From the NCBI GenBank assembly GCA_001604265.1, contig LVBC01000114.1:1-21463 (forward strand): DNA of 21,463 nucleotides, written 5' to 3'. Below, one piece after another: positions 7,514 through 14,590 of this stretch (positions are counted from its first letter, which is position 1; every line of letters begins with the position of its first letter). The notes under the pieces were generated by a model. That model saw nothing but the letters and a program-made list of their open reading frames with translations, did no database searches and was not told the origin of the DNA. The translations under genes and the position numbers were made by a program. This DNA is from Spirochaetales bacterium Spiro_01. Its GTDB lineage: Bacteria > Spirochaetota > Spirochaetia > Sphaerochaetales > Sphaerochaetaceae.

Positions 7514-8370
7514 ACGAATGCTACATTCCATCCTCGCTCGAGGAGGCGCTCGATATCAGGAAGAACACAGGTGCAAGACCGCTTGCAGGTGGCTCCGATC
7601 TTATGGTCGCATACAAGAGAGGCGTAGGAATCACACCAGTATTCCCATTCCCGATCCTCCTTATTTCGCAGCTCTATGAGCTCAAGGGCATAAGTGTACA
7701 GAGGGATGGCACTGTTGTGATAGGTGCACTTTCGACAAGCAGTGAGATAGCAGCTGACGAGAGAGTCCCATACCTTGTCCGCAAGGCCGCCTCTCTCATG
7801 GGAGCAGTCTCACTGAGGAACACTGCAACTATCGGAGGAAACATCGGAAACTCCTCTCCGAAGGGAGATCTTCCCCAGCCGCTGATTCTCCTCGATGCCA
7901 GAGTCGTGCTCCAGAGCTCGACAGGAAAGAGGGAGATGAAGGTCGATGACTTCATCATCGGAGCAAAGAAGAACTATCTCAGGGACGATGAGCTGATAGT
8001 CGCAGTCAAGATTCCCAGGCCGGATTACACCTACTGCTACTACAGGAAGATCGGCACCAGGAAGGCAAATGCTATAAGCAAGCTCTCGCTTTCGGCTCTG
8101 ATGAAGGTCGAGGATGGCATCATCAGGGACTTCAGGGCCTCCTCGGGAGCTGCAGGACCGAAGGTAAGAAGAAGCAGGGATGTCGAGAATATCATAATCG
8201 GAAAGTCTCTCGAGGAGCTTCCGGACCTGATCGACTCTGTGCTCGATGGCTGGAACAGCATCATATCACCTCATGCGATGCCGGAGTACAGACGCTCTGC
8301 AACAAGGAGAATGCTCGGACACTTCCTTGAGGAGTGTGCAAAGGCTCCTGAAGCCGGAATCATAGAATAA
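7507..8370 (+). CDS. xdhB: Xanthine dehydrogenase, FAD-binding subunit
   Basis: 287 aa, close to E. coli XdhB (292 aa). It binds FAD and hands electrons to NAD or another acceptor. The FAD-binding_5 domain shows ARPLAGGSDLMV (about 24-35) and NTATIGGNIGNSSPKGD (about 106-122), the two flavin loops of the family. A CO-dehydrogenase-flavoprotein-type C-terminal domain follows (about 170-275), with YRKIGTRKANAISKLSLSA. A much longer open frame starts upstream, but ATG 7507 is supported by the purine-rich GGAAGGGGGAGGG just before it and by correct family length. It overlaps xdhC by seven bases. Confidence 0.94.
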   Translation: MVNECYIPSSLEEALDIRKNTGARPLAGGSDLMVAYKRGVGITPVFPFPILLISQLYELKGISVQRDGTVVIGALSTSSEIAADERVPYLVRKAASLMGAVSLRNTATIGGNIGNSSPKGDLPQPLILLDARVVLQSSTGKREMKVDDFIIGAKKNYLRDDELIVAVKIPRPDYTYCYYRKIGTRKANAISKLSLSALMKVEDGIIRDFRASSGAAGPKVRRSRDVENIIIGKSLEELPDLIDSVLDGWNSIISPHAMPEYRRSATRRMLGHFLEECAKAPEAGIIE

Positions 8371-8384
8371 AGGAGATAGATGAG

Positions 8385-9089
8385 ATGGTCATACATCATC
8401 CGGTATCTGCTCTCGATGCAGTCAAACTGAGAAAGGAACTCGATGATTCCCTCTACCTTGCAGGGGGCACCGAGGTCCTGAGACTCGGAGGTCCTCTGAA
8501 GGAGACGACCGAGCTGATAGATATCAATGGTCTTGTACCTGCCAAAATCGAGGTGATGGAGGATGGTCTGATCCGCATCGGTGCACTTGCAGCGCTCCAG
8601 GATCTGATCGACTCTCCACTCGTTCCCGAGTATCTCAAGAGTGCCTGCCGCTTCTGTGCCTCATTCGAGAAGAGGAATGCGGCCACTATCGGTGGAAACA
8701 TCGCGGCCAGAAGAGATGACAGCTACCTTGCTGCCGCACTCTCTGCCGCAAATGTCCACTTCATGTCGACAACTCCCCATGGAAAGGAGCTGAAGGCTGT
8801 CAGTGAATACTTCAATACGGGCTGCAGAAGAGTGATCGAATACTTCATCGTCGATCCACATTGCACCGGCTATGTCCGCCGCTTCGGCATCACTGCAAGT
8901 GCCCATGCTGCTCTGATCGCAGCAAGAGTCAAAGACCGCTATGCGCTCTCGGTCAAGGGTTCTCCTCTCGTATGCGGTACCTCTCCAGATATCTGGAAGA
9001 GGGCAGAGTACAGGGATACAGTCGAAGGCAGTGCAGAGTACAAGAGATACCTTGCCAGGACCGTCTTCGAGCTGGAGGAGGCACTATGA
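8385..9089 (+). CDS. ygfM: FAD-binding subunit of a second molybdenum hydroxylase (YgfM type)
   Basis: 234 aa. This is a second FAD subunit, resembling E. coli YgfM (about 259 aa), which is paired with XdhD there as here. Flavin loops are LYLAGGTEVLRLGG (about 23-36) and NAATIGGNIAARRDDS (about 98-113). The ending EGSAEYKRYLARTVFELEEAL resembles the YgfM C-terminus. It is shorter than XdhB because the C-terminal domain is reduced. ATG 8385 follows AAGGAGATAGATGAG, 14 bases after the xdhB stop, and its own stop overlaps the xdhD start by four bases. TIGRFAMs calls this family a probable selenate reductase FAD subunit; I regard the electron acceptor and substrate as unknown. Confidence 0.85.
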   Translation: MVIHHPVSALDAVKLRKELDDSLYLAGGTEVLRLGGPLKETTELIDINGLVPAKIEVMEDGLIRIGALAALQDLIDSPLVPEYLKSACRFCASFEKRNAATIGGNIAARRDDSYLAAALSAANVHFMSTTPHGKELKAVSEYFNTGCRRVIEYFIVDPHCTGYVRRFGITASAHAALIAARVKDRYALSVKGSPLVCGTSPDIWKRAEYRDTVEGSAEYKRYLARTVFELEEAL

Positions 9090-11968
9090 GGATTGTCTGC
9101 AGAATCAACGGTGAGAATATGACCCTGGTCGCAGATGAGACAGCCAGACTTCGCGATGTTCTCTACAGGGCAGGCTTCTCAAGCGTCAGGGACAGTGACG
9201 ACAGAGAGGGCTTTGCCGGCTCGGATACGATAATATTCAATGGAAGGCTGAGATACTCGAACCTCATACTCTTCTATCAGGCAGAGGGTGCCGAGATAAG
9301 GACAGCAGAATCGCTGCTTTCTGGACGAAAGCTCAACTGCGTCCAGAAGGCCATGGTAAGCGCTGGTGTCGTGCAGAGTGCCTACAATGCACCTGCAGCA
9401 GCCCTCATCCTTACATGGCTCCTTGAAAGAACTCCCTACCCGACGAGAGAGGAGATCAGGGATGTGCTCTCAGGAATCTTCATCAGGGATGCAGGCTATG
9501 AGCACTACTACCTTGCAGTCAAGCTCGCAACAGAGCTGAGGGACTATGGTGAGTACCGCTCCCAGATAGCACCCTCCTTCCGTCCACGGCTCGATATCGT
9601 TGGAAAGCCCTTCGACAAGATAGATGGAGCCTCTCTTGTATCAGGAGAGAGGGTCTTCGTAGAGGACAAGGTCCCCTCCGATGCCTACACACTCCACATA
9701 CTCAGGTCCCCATTCGCATCTGCCTATATCAGGTCGATCGATACCAGCGAGGCCGAGAAGCTCGATGGTGTTGCGGCCATAATCACAGCATTCAACTGCC
9801 CGGATGTCTACTACATGTCCGCAGGCCAGGGAAATCCTGAGCCGAGTCCCCACGACAGGAGACTCTTCAACATGAAGGTCCGCCATGTAGGCGACAGGGT
9901 CGCCGGTATAGTTGCGAGAAGCGAGGAGATAGCACTGAAGGCCGCTTCTCTCATCAAGGTCGAGTACGAGCCGACAGAGGCTGTCTTCACAGTCGAGGAG
10001 GCGATGGAAAAGGGTGCACCTATCGTGCACAATGGGCCTGTAGAGTACAGAAGCGGTGCTCCTGCAGACCTTGAGGAGTACAACAGCCATTCAGGAGATC
10101 CACGGGAGGGAAAGGTCGTCTACCAGTTCCCGCTCAGAGCAGATCCGCACCGCAATCTTGCAGCTTCCAACAGAGGCGAGATAGGGGATGTCGATAAGGC
10201 CTTCGAAAGCTGTGATGCAGTCGTGGAGGGGACATACCAGACCAGCCAGATACAGCATGCACCGCTCGAGCCGCACGTCTGCTACTGCCACATCGAAGGT
10301 GGAAGACTCGTCGTCCACGCCTCTACACAGGTTCCATACCATGTCAGAAGGATTGTCGGCTGGGTGTGCCAGATTCCAGAGAACCGCATCCATGTCATAA
10401 AGGAGAGGGTCGGAGGAGGCTACGGCTCCAAGCAGGATATCCTTGTCGAGGATGTCACTGCATATGCGACCTGGATCACTGGAAAGCCGGTCTACTACAG
10501 GAACACAAGAAAAGAGGAGTTCATCGCCAACTCGACCCGCCATCCGATGAGGGTCTACGTCAAGATGGGTGGAAACAGGGATGGAAGGATAACTGCCATC
10601 TACATGGAAGTAAAGGCCAACACCGGACCATATGGCAACCACTGTCTCACTGTTCCAATGAACTCCTGCTCGAAGACTCTTCCGCTCTTTGCAGTCGAGA
10701 ACATGAAGTACGATCTCGAGATCTACTACACGAACACTCCTCCTGCAGGAGCATATCAGGGTTACGGAACGCCTAAGGGTACATATGGTCTCATGATGGT
10801 CATGGCACAGCTTGCAGAGAAGCTGGGCGTAGACTACAGGACGCTTGTAGAGAAGAACCATGTCTACGAGGGCTACCGCCTCGATATCCTTGCCGGCCTT
10901 GGCGAAGGCAGGGCGGGAAACATCGTTCCGGTCGGCTCCTGTGGCCTTGACAGGGCCATAGAAGAGGGCTGCAGGATGATCGAGTGGGGAAAGAGAGAGG
11001 TCTCGAAGGACCCCGACTGGAAGATAGGAAAGGGCTTTGCCATGATCATGCAGGGCTCTGGACTTCCCGGGCTTGACCACGCTGAGGCCATCTGCAAGCT
11101 CGAGACCGATGGAACTGTCATCCTCAACAGTGGTGGTGCCGATATCGGTACAGGACTGGATACTGTCTCAGCAAAGATCTGTGCCGAGGTGCTGAAGCTG
11201 CCGATGGACAGGATAACTGTCGTCTCCGGCGACACGGACTCCTGCGCCTTCGATACCGGCTCCTACGCATCCTCTGGTACCTTCTTCAGTGGAAATGCCT
11301 CCCTGGATGCTGCAAAGAAGCTCCGAAAGCTCATCCTCGAAGAGGCCGCACTCCAGCTGGACGAGAGTGCTTCGGATCTTGAGCTGAGGTATCCGGGCGA
11401 GGTCTTCTCCAGGAGAAGTGGAAGGGTCCTTGCATATGCAGAGCTTTCGCATACCGCAATAAGCGGAGAAGGCAGGGGACAGTGCATTGCGCACGGCTCC
11501 TTTGTGACCAAGGCCTCCTCGGTTCCATACGGTGCGCACTTTGCACAGGTCGCTGTGAATACGAGGACCGGTGAGATAAAGGTGCAGAAGTTCTACGCAC
11601 TTCAGGATGCAGGAACCCCGATCAATCCGGAGATAGCACTCTGCCAGATGTACGGTGCTGCGATGAAGTCGATCGGACACTCGCTCTACGAGGATATGAA
11701 GCTCGACAGGAATGGAGTGTGCATCAACGCCAACCTGACCGACTATGGAACACCTATGATAACAGAGGCTCCGGAGGACTTCAGGGCAGTGCTTGTGGAT
11801 GTTGATGACAAGTATGGTCCATACGGTGCGAAGTCGATCTCCGAGATAGCCTGCAATGGAGCTGCGCCTGCAATAGGCATTGCAATCCACGATGCCTGCG
11901 GGGTGTGGCTTACAAGCTGGCCGATGAGCCCAGAGAAGCTGCTGAGGGCACTTGGAAAGCTGGAGTAG
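9086..11968 (+). CDS. xdhD: XdhD-type molybdenum hydroxylase with a cysteine-free ferredoxin-like domain
   Basis: 960 aa, matching E. coli XdhD (956 aa) in length and domain plan: a fused ferredoxin-like plus helical domain (about 1-150), then the complete Mo-binding subunit (about 170-950). Mo-cofactor loops are GGGYGSKQ (443-450), AYQGYGTPKG (about 556-565) and SISEIACNG with the catalytic base E920. In the fused domain all eight [2Fe-2S] cysteines are replaced: by my alignment D39, A44, D47, N59, S98, N101, I133 and D135. Purine-pocket positions differ from XdhA, with Q450 for Glu and K541 for Arg. An in-frame extension back to 8861 overlaps ygfM and is rejected. ATG 9086 (ATGA overlap) gives the family start. 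In E. coli the gene belongs to the anaerobic purine/urate set; the exact reaction is not settled. Confidence 0.92.
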   Translation: MRIVCRINGENMTLVADETARLRDVLYRAGFSSVRDSDDREGFAGSDTIIFNGRLRYSNLILFYQAEGAEIRTAESLLSGRKLNCVQKAMVSAGVVQSAYNAPAAALILTWLLERTPYPTREEIRDVLSGIFIRDAGYEHYYLAVKLATELRDYGEYRSQIAPSFRPRLDIVGKPFDKIDGASLVSGERVFVEDKVPSDAYTLHILRSPFASAYIRSIDTSEAEKLDGVAAIITAFNCPDVYYMSAGQGNPEPSPHDRRLFNMKVRHVGDRVAGIVARSEEIALKAASLIKVEYEPTEAVFTVEEAMEKGAPIVHNGPVEYRSGAPADLEEYNSHSGDPREGKVVYQFPLRADPHRNLAASNRGEIGDVDKAFESCDAVVEGTYQTSQIQHAPLEPHVCYCHIEGGRLVVHASTQVPYHVRRIVGWVCQIPENRIHVIKERVGGGYGSKQDILVEDVTAYATWITGKPVYYRNTRKEEFIANSTRHPMRVYVKMGGNRDGRITAIYMEVKANTGPYGNHCLTVPMNSCSKTLPLFAVENMKYDLEIYYTNTPPAGAYQGYGTPKGTYGLMMVMAQLAEKLGVDYRTLVEKNHVYEGYRLDILAGLGEGRAGNIVPVGSCGLDRAIEEGCRMIEWGKREVSKDPDWKIGKGFAMIMQGSGLPGLDHAEAICKLETDGTVILNSGGADIGTGLDTVSAKICAEVLKLPMDRITVVSGDTDSCAFDTGSYASSGTFFSGNASLDAAKKLRKLILEEAALQLDESASDLELRYPGEVFSRRSGRVLAYAELSHTAISGEGRGQCIAHGSFVTKASSVPYGAHFAQVAVNTRTGEIKVQKFYALQDAGTPINPEIALCQMYGAAMKSIGHSLYEDMKLDRNGVCINANLTDYGTPMITEAPEDFRAVLVDVDDKYGPYGAKSISEIACNGAAPAIGIAIHDACGVWLTSWPMSPEKLLRALGKLE

Positions 11969-11975
11969 AGAACAG

Positions 11976-12003
11976 ATTGGACTACCTTCGAGGGTAGTCC
12001 AAT
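11976..12003. terminator. Bidirectional terminator between xdhD and the XdhC-like gene
   Basis: ATTGGACTACC (11976-11986) pairs with GGTAGTCCAAT (11993-12003), a perfect 11-bp stem with loop TTCGAG. T-rich sequence follows on the plus strand, and the hairpin sits between two convergent genes 39 bases apart, so it can serve both. Confidence 0.85.
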
Positions 12004-12007
12004 TCTT

Positions 12008-12958
12008 TCAGTCGAGCTTCTGGAAGAGAATGTCCACATCTCCTCCACAGGCCATTCCGAGATCCTCATTGTCGAGCCCATAGTGGCGGATCTCTGTCTC
12101 CCTTTCCAGACTCCTTGCATCCTCTATGACCTTCAATTCCAGTTTTCCTCCGCCGATTGTACCCTCATGGCCATCCTGCGTTACGAGCATCATCGTACCG
12201 ACAGCCCTTGGACCGGAGCCCGACTTCGATACTATCCTCAAGAGAACACCCTCTCTTTGCTCTGTCAGCTTCTCGAGGAATGGAATGTCGATAGTATGCA
12301 CATGTCTTCTTCTCGAGTAGGTGCTGATTATCTCTGCCATGATCGAGATTGCAATCTCCTGTGGAGTATCACCGCCTATTTCAAGACCTATTGGTGCATG
12401 GACCCTCTCGAGCTCCTCTCTTTCAAAGCCGTGCTCCTCTGCCATGGAGTATACCTGCTCTATCTTGTTCTTCGAGCCGATCATCCCGATGTATGGGGCA
12501 GCAGGCCGGTTCTCGAGCAGATACTCCAGAGCCTCGAGGTCCTTCAGATGTCCGTGAGTGAAGATGCAGAAGTAGGGGTTGAATATCCTCGATATCTCAT
12601 CTGGTACGCAATCATACTCCGTGATGTATCTGGTGGCCTTCGGAAAGCGCTCACTGCTGTTCATCTCCGGCCTTGGGTCTATGACTGTCGTCGGAAGACC
12701 CTGCAGACAGCAAAGATCATAGAGCGCCTTTGCAATGTGGCCCGAGCCGAACATTACAATGTGCGGCGTTGCCTGTATCGTCTCCGAAATCGTGGATGAG
12801 AAGTCATCGCAGAGAGGAGGGCGGTTCGTGGCTATTATGTTCTCTCCGTCCGAGAGAATCTCGAGTCCTGTATTCTCTCCCCTGATCACAGTGACTCTCT
12901 CGATGGTCCCGTTCTCAAGAGCCTCGAGCTCCTGTCTGAAGTAGCCTCTATAGTCCAT
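12008..12958 (-). CDS. XdhC/CoxI-family molybdenum hydroxylase maturation factor, domains in swapped order
   Basis: 316 aa. XdhC/CoxI proteins bind and sulfurate the molybdenum cofactor and insert it into XDH-type enzymes. Usual members have the CoxI domain first and the Rossmann domain second; here the order is reversed. Residues 1-60 resemble the usual inter-domain linker. The Rossmann domain (about 65-215) shows VMFGSGHIAKAL, TVIDPRPE, YIGMIGSKNK and HAPIGLEIGGDTPQEIA. The CoxI domain (about 236-314) shows GSGPRAVGTMML, GTIGGGKLE and MACGGDVDI. The start at 12958 has GAGGTG just upstream; an in-frame extension to 13045 lacks one and would cover the promoter. The gene is convergent with the xdh operon and divergent from ygeW. 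E. coli's purine cluster also has an accessory protein of this general kind (YqeB). Confidence 0.88.
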   Translation of the reverse strand: MDYRGYFRQELEALENGTIERVTVIRGENTGLEILSDGENIIATNRPPLCDDFSSTISETIQATPHIVMFGSGHIAKALYDLCCLQGLPTTVIDPRPEMNSSERFPKATRYITEYDCVPDEISRIFNPYFCIFTHGHLKDLEALEYLLENRPAAPYIGMIGSKNKIEQVYSMAEEHGFEREELERVHAPIGLEIGGDTPQEIAISIMAEIISTYSRRRHVHTIDIPFLEKLTEQREGVLLRIVSKSGSGPRAVGTMMLVTQDGHEGTIGGGKLELKVIEDARSLERETEIRHYGLDNEDLGMACGGDVDILFQKLD

Positions 12959-12989
12959 TTTCACCTCTCTTCGATATCCGGATACAGAT

Positions 12990-13018
12990 ATAATGGCCCA
13001 AAACCTGGCAATAATCAA
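12990..13018 (-). promoter_or_regulatory. Promoter of the XdhC-like maturation gene
   Basis: On the minus strand TTGATT (13018-13013) and CATTAT (12995-12990) are 17 bases apart. The predicted start is near 12983, leaving a 25-base leader to the ATG at 12958. The shared motif at 13040-13055 lies just upstream of this -35. Confidence 0.5.
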
Positions 13019-13039
13019 ATTATCTGCATCTCTTCTCTG

Positions 13040-13055
13040 CAACAAATCGCAACAT
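13040..13055 (+). promoter_or_regulatory. Shared 16-bp regulatory motif, copy 2 (XdhC-like/ygeW divergent region)
   Basis: CAACAAATCGCAACAT, differing from the copy at 4780-4795 by one base. The preceding G makes it a clean direct repeat, GCAACA-AATC-GCAACA, with ten-base period. It lies between two divergent promoters, about 50 bases upstream of the predicted ygeW start, and could act on both genes. Confidence 0.55.
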
Positions 13056-13062
13056 TTTTGAC

Positions 13063-13091
13063 TTGTAAACCTGCAATACTCGTGCTAGAGT
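13063..13091 (+). promoter_or_regulatory. Promoter of ygeW
   Basis: TTGTAA (13063-13068) and TAGAGT (13086-13091) are separated by 17 bases, with TGC immediately before the -10 making an extended -10. The overlapping TTGACT at 13059-13064 would need a longer spacer. The predicted start is near 13098, about 34 bases before the ATG. Confidence 0.5.
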
Positions 13092-13102
13092 GAAATTGCA
13101 GG
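13070..13102 (+). promoter_or_regulatory. Inverted repeat spanning the ygeW -10 region
   Basis: CCTGCAAT (13070-13077) and ATTGCAGG (13095-13102) are perfect 8-bp arms with a 17-base spacer that contains the -10 hexamer. Placed over the core promoter, it would fit a repressor site. Only half could be present in the transcript, so an RNA hairpin is unlikely if the predicted start is right. Confidence 0.45.
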
Positions 13103-13131
13103 CAAACGTACTTTTGCCAAGGAGTGAGAGA

Positions 13132-14334
13132 ATGAAGAAAACAAAGGCCGAAATGCAGGCAATGATAAAGACCCTGAAGGGTCTCAGGACCGAAAACATG
13201 TATCTCAATGACTTCTTCCATACCTGGAAGGAGAGCGATGATGAAATTTCAGCAGTCTTCGAGGTTGCCGAGATTCTCAGGGCAATGAGAGAGAACAACA
13301 TCTCTGTCAAGGTGTTCGATTCTGGTCTCGGAATCTCTGTATTCAGGGACAATTCGACCAGGACCCGCTTCTCTTTCGCATCTGCCTGCAACCTCCTCGG
13401 ACTCGAGGTCCAGGATCTCGATGAGAAGGTATCCCAGATTGCACATGGCGAGACTGTCAGAGAGACTGCGAACATGGTCTCCTTCATGGCAGATGTCATC
13501 GGCATCAGGGACGATATGTACATCGGAAAGGGCCACACCTATATGAAGACCGTCTCCGAGGCAGTCCAGGAGGGGTACAACGACGGAGTTCTCGAGCAGA
13601 GACCGACCCTTGTGAACCTGCAGTGCGATATCGACCATCCGACACAGACGATGGCAGACTTCCTGCACCTCATCAACTACTTCGGTGGAGTCGAGAATCT
13701 CAAGGGCAAGAAGGTCGCAATGACCTGGGCATACTCTCCATCCTATGGAAAGCCGCTTTCGGTTCCACAGGGTGTCATCGGCCTCTTCACAAGATTCGGC
13801 ATGGATGTCGTTCTTGCACACCCAGAGGGCTACGATGTCATGGGCGAAGTAGAGGAGATCGCAAAGAAGAATGCCGAGAAGTCCGGTGGCTCCTACAGAA
13901 AGGTCGCTACAATGGAAGAGGCCTTCAAGGATGCAGATATCGTTTATCCGAAGTCCTGGGCTCCATTTGCAGTAATGGAAGAGAGAACGAAGCTCGTCGA
14001 GGAAGGAAAGTTCGATGAACTCAAGGATCTCGAGAAGAGATGTCTTGAAAACAATGCGAAGTTCAAGAACTGGACCTGTACCGAGGAGCTCATGAAGACC
14101 ACAAAGGATGGAAAGGCACTCTACATGCACTGCCTGCCAGCCGATATCACAGGTCTTTCCTGCAAGGAGGGCGAGGTCGACCAGTCGGTCTTCGACCGCT
14201 ATCTCGTACCGCTCTACAAGCAGGCAAGCTACAAGCCATACATAATTGCAGCAATGATCTTCCTTGCAAAGTTCAAGGATCCAGCTGGAAAGCTTACAGA
14301 GCTGCTCGAGGCTGCAAGACCGAGAATCAAGTAG
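13132..14334 (+). CDS. ygeW: YgeW-type carbamoyltransferase
   Basis: 400 aa; E. coli YgeW is 396 aa. It belongs to the aspartate/ornithine carbamoyltransferase superfamily, with carbamoyl phosphate as one substrate and an unsettled amino/ureido partner. The carbamoyl-phosphate motif is seen as FRDNSTRTRFSFASACNLLG (about 77-96), HGETVRET follows, and the second-substrate region has NLQCDIDHPTQTMAD, MTWAYSPSYGKPLSVPQG and the HCLPAD loop. The TWAYSPSYGKP segment separates YgeW from ordinary ornithine carbamoyltransferases. ATG 13132 has AAGGAG at 13119-13124; an upstream in-frame ATG at 13090 overlaps the -10. In E. coli the gene sits in the same anaerobic purine cluster as xdhABC and xdhD, where carbamoyl transfer would let the cell recover ATP from ureido groups. 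It is followed by its own terminator. Confidence 0.92.
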   Translation: MKKTKAEMQAMIKTLKGLRTENMYLNDFFHTWKESDDEISAVFEVAEILRAMRENNISVKVFDSGLGISVFRDNSTRTRFSFASACNLLGLEVQDLDEKVSQIAHGETVRETANMVSFMADVIGIRDDMYIGKGHTYMKTVSEAVQEGYNDGVLEQRPTLVNLQCDIDHPTQTMADFLHLINYFGGVENLKGKKVAMTWAYSPSYGKPLSVPQGVIGLFTRFGMDVVLAHPEGYDVMGEVEEIAKKNAEKSGGSYRKVATMEEAFKDADIVYPKSWAPFAVMEERTKLVEEGKFDELKDLEKRCLENNAKFKNWTCTEELMKTTKDGKALYMHCLPADITGLSCKEGEVDQSVFDRYLVPLYKQASYKPYIIAAMIFLAKFKDPAGKLTELLEAARPRIK

Positions 14335-14360
14335 GAGGAAGTTTCCTTTATATGTGTGCT

Positions 14361-14394
14361 GAAGCCATCACAGAGATGTGGTGGCTTCTCTTTC
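14361..14394 (+). terminator. Terminator of ygeW
   Basis: GAAGCCATCACA (14361-14372) pairs with TGTGGTGGCTTC (14377-14388) around a GAGA loop, a 12-bp stem with one G-T, followed by TCTTTC. It lies 26 bases after the ygeW stop. Confidence 0.8.
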
Positions 14395-14507
14395 GATTGA
14401 AGGTTGCAGGGTGAACTCCTGGCCTTGAACATCCACCGCAATCGACAGCGCTATCCAGCTCCATTGATGATCACTTTGTGCCGATTCGTCCTGAATTGTT
14501 TCAGTAT

Positions 14508-14537
14508 TTGACAGACGAGGTCCCAAATGGGTAGTTC
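14508..14537 (+). promoter_or_regulatory. Possible promoter of the malic enzyme gene
   Basis: A perfect TTGACA at 14508-14513, with TAGTTC at 14532-14537 after 18 bases as a weak -10. The predicted leader is about 45 bases. The -10 match is poor, so this is tentative. The rest of 14395-14590 shows no gene. Confidence 0.35.
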
Positions 14538-14590
14538 TCAAACTCGGATTTTGATTATCATAGGCATGAAAAGATAATTTGGAGGCGCAT

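Noticed and set aside
8861..9085. N-terminal extension of XdhD by 75 residues
   Set aside because: It lies wholly inside ygfM in another frame, reads as low-complexity R/C-rich sequence, and E. coli XdhD begins at the position matching ATG 9086.
10091..11080. 329-aa minus-strand open frame within xdhD
   Set aside because: Antisense shadow caused by strong codon bias; no start signal and no recognisable domain. The same applies to long antisense frames in xdhA (4983-5738 and 5976-6725), the carbamoyltransferase and GH43 genes.
9086..11968. Selenocysteine codon in the 'selenium-dependent' XdhD family
   Set aside because: The frame has no internal TGA, and selenium in this enzyme class is thought to be a labile cofactor rather than selenocysteine.
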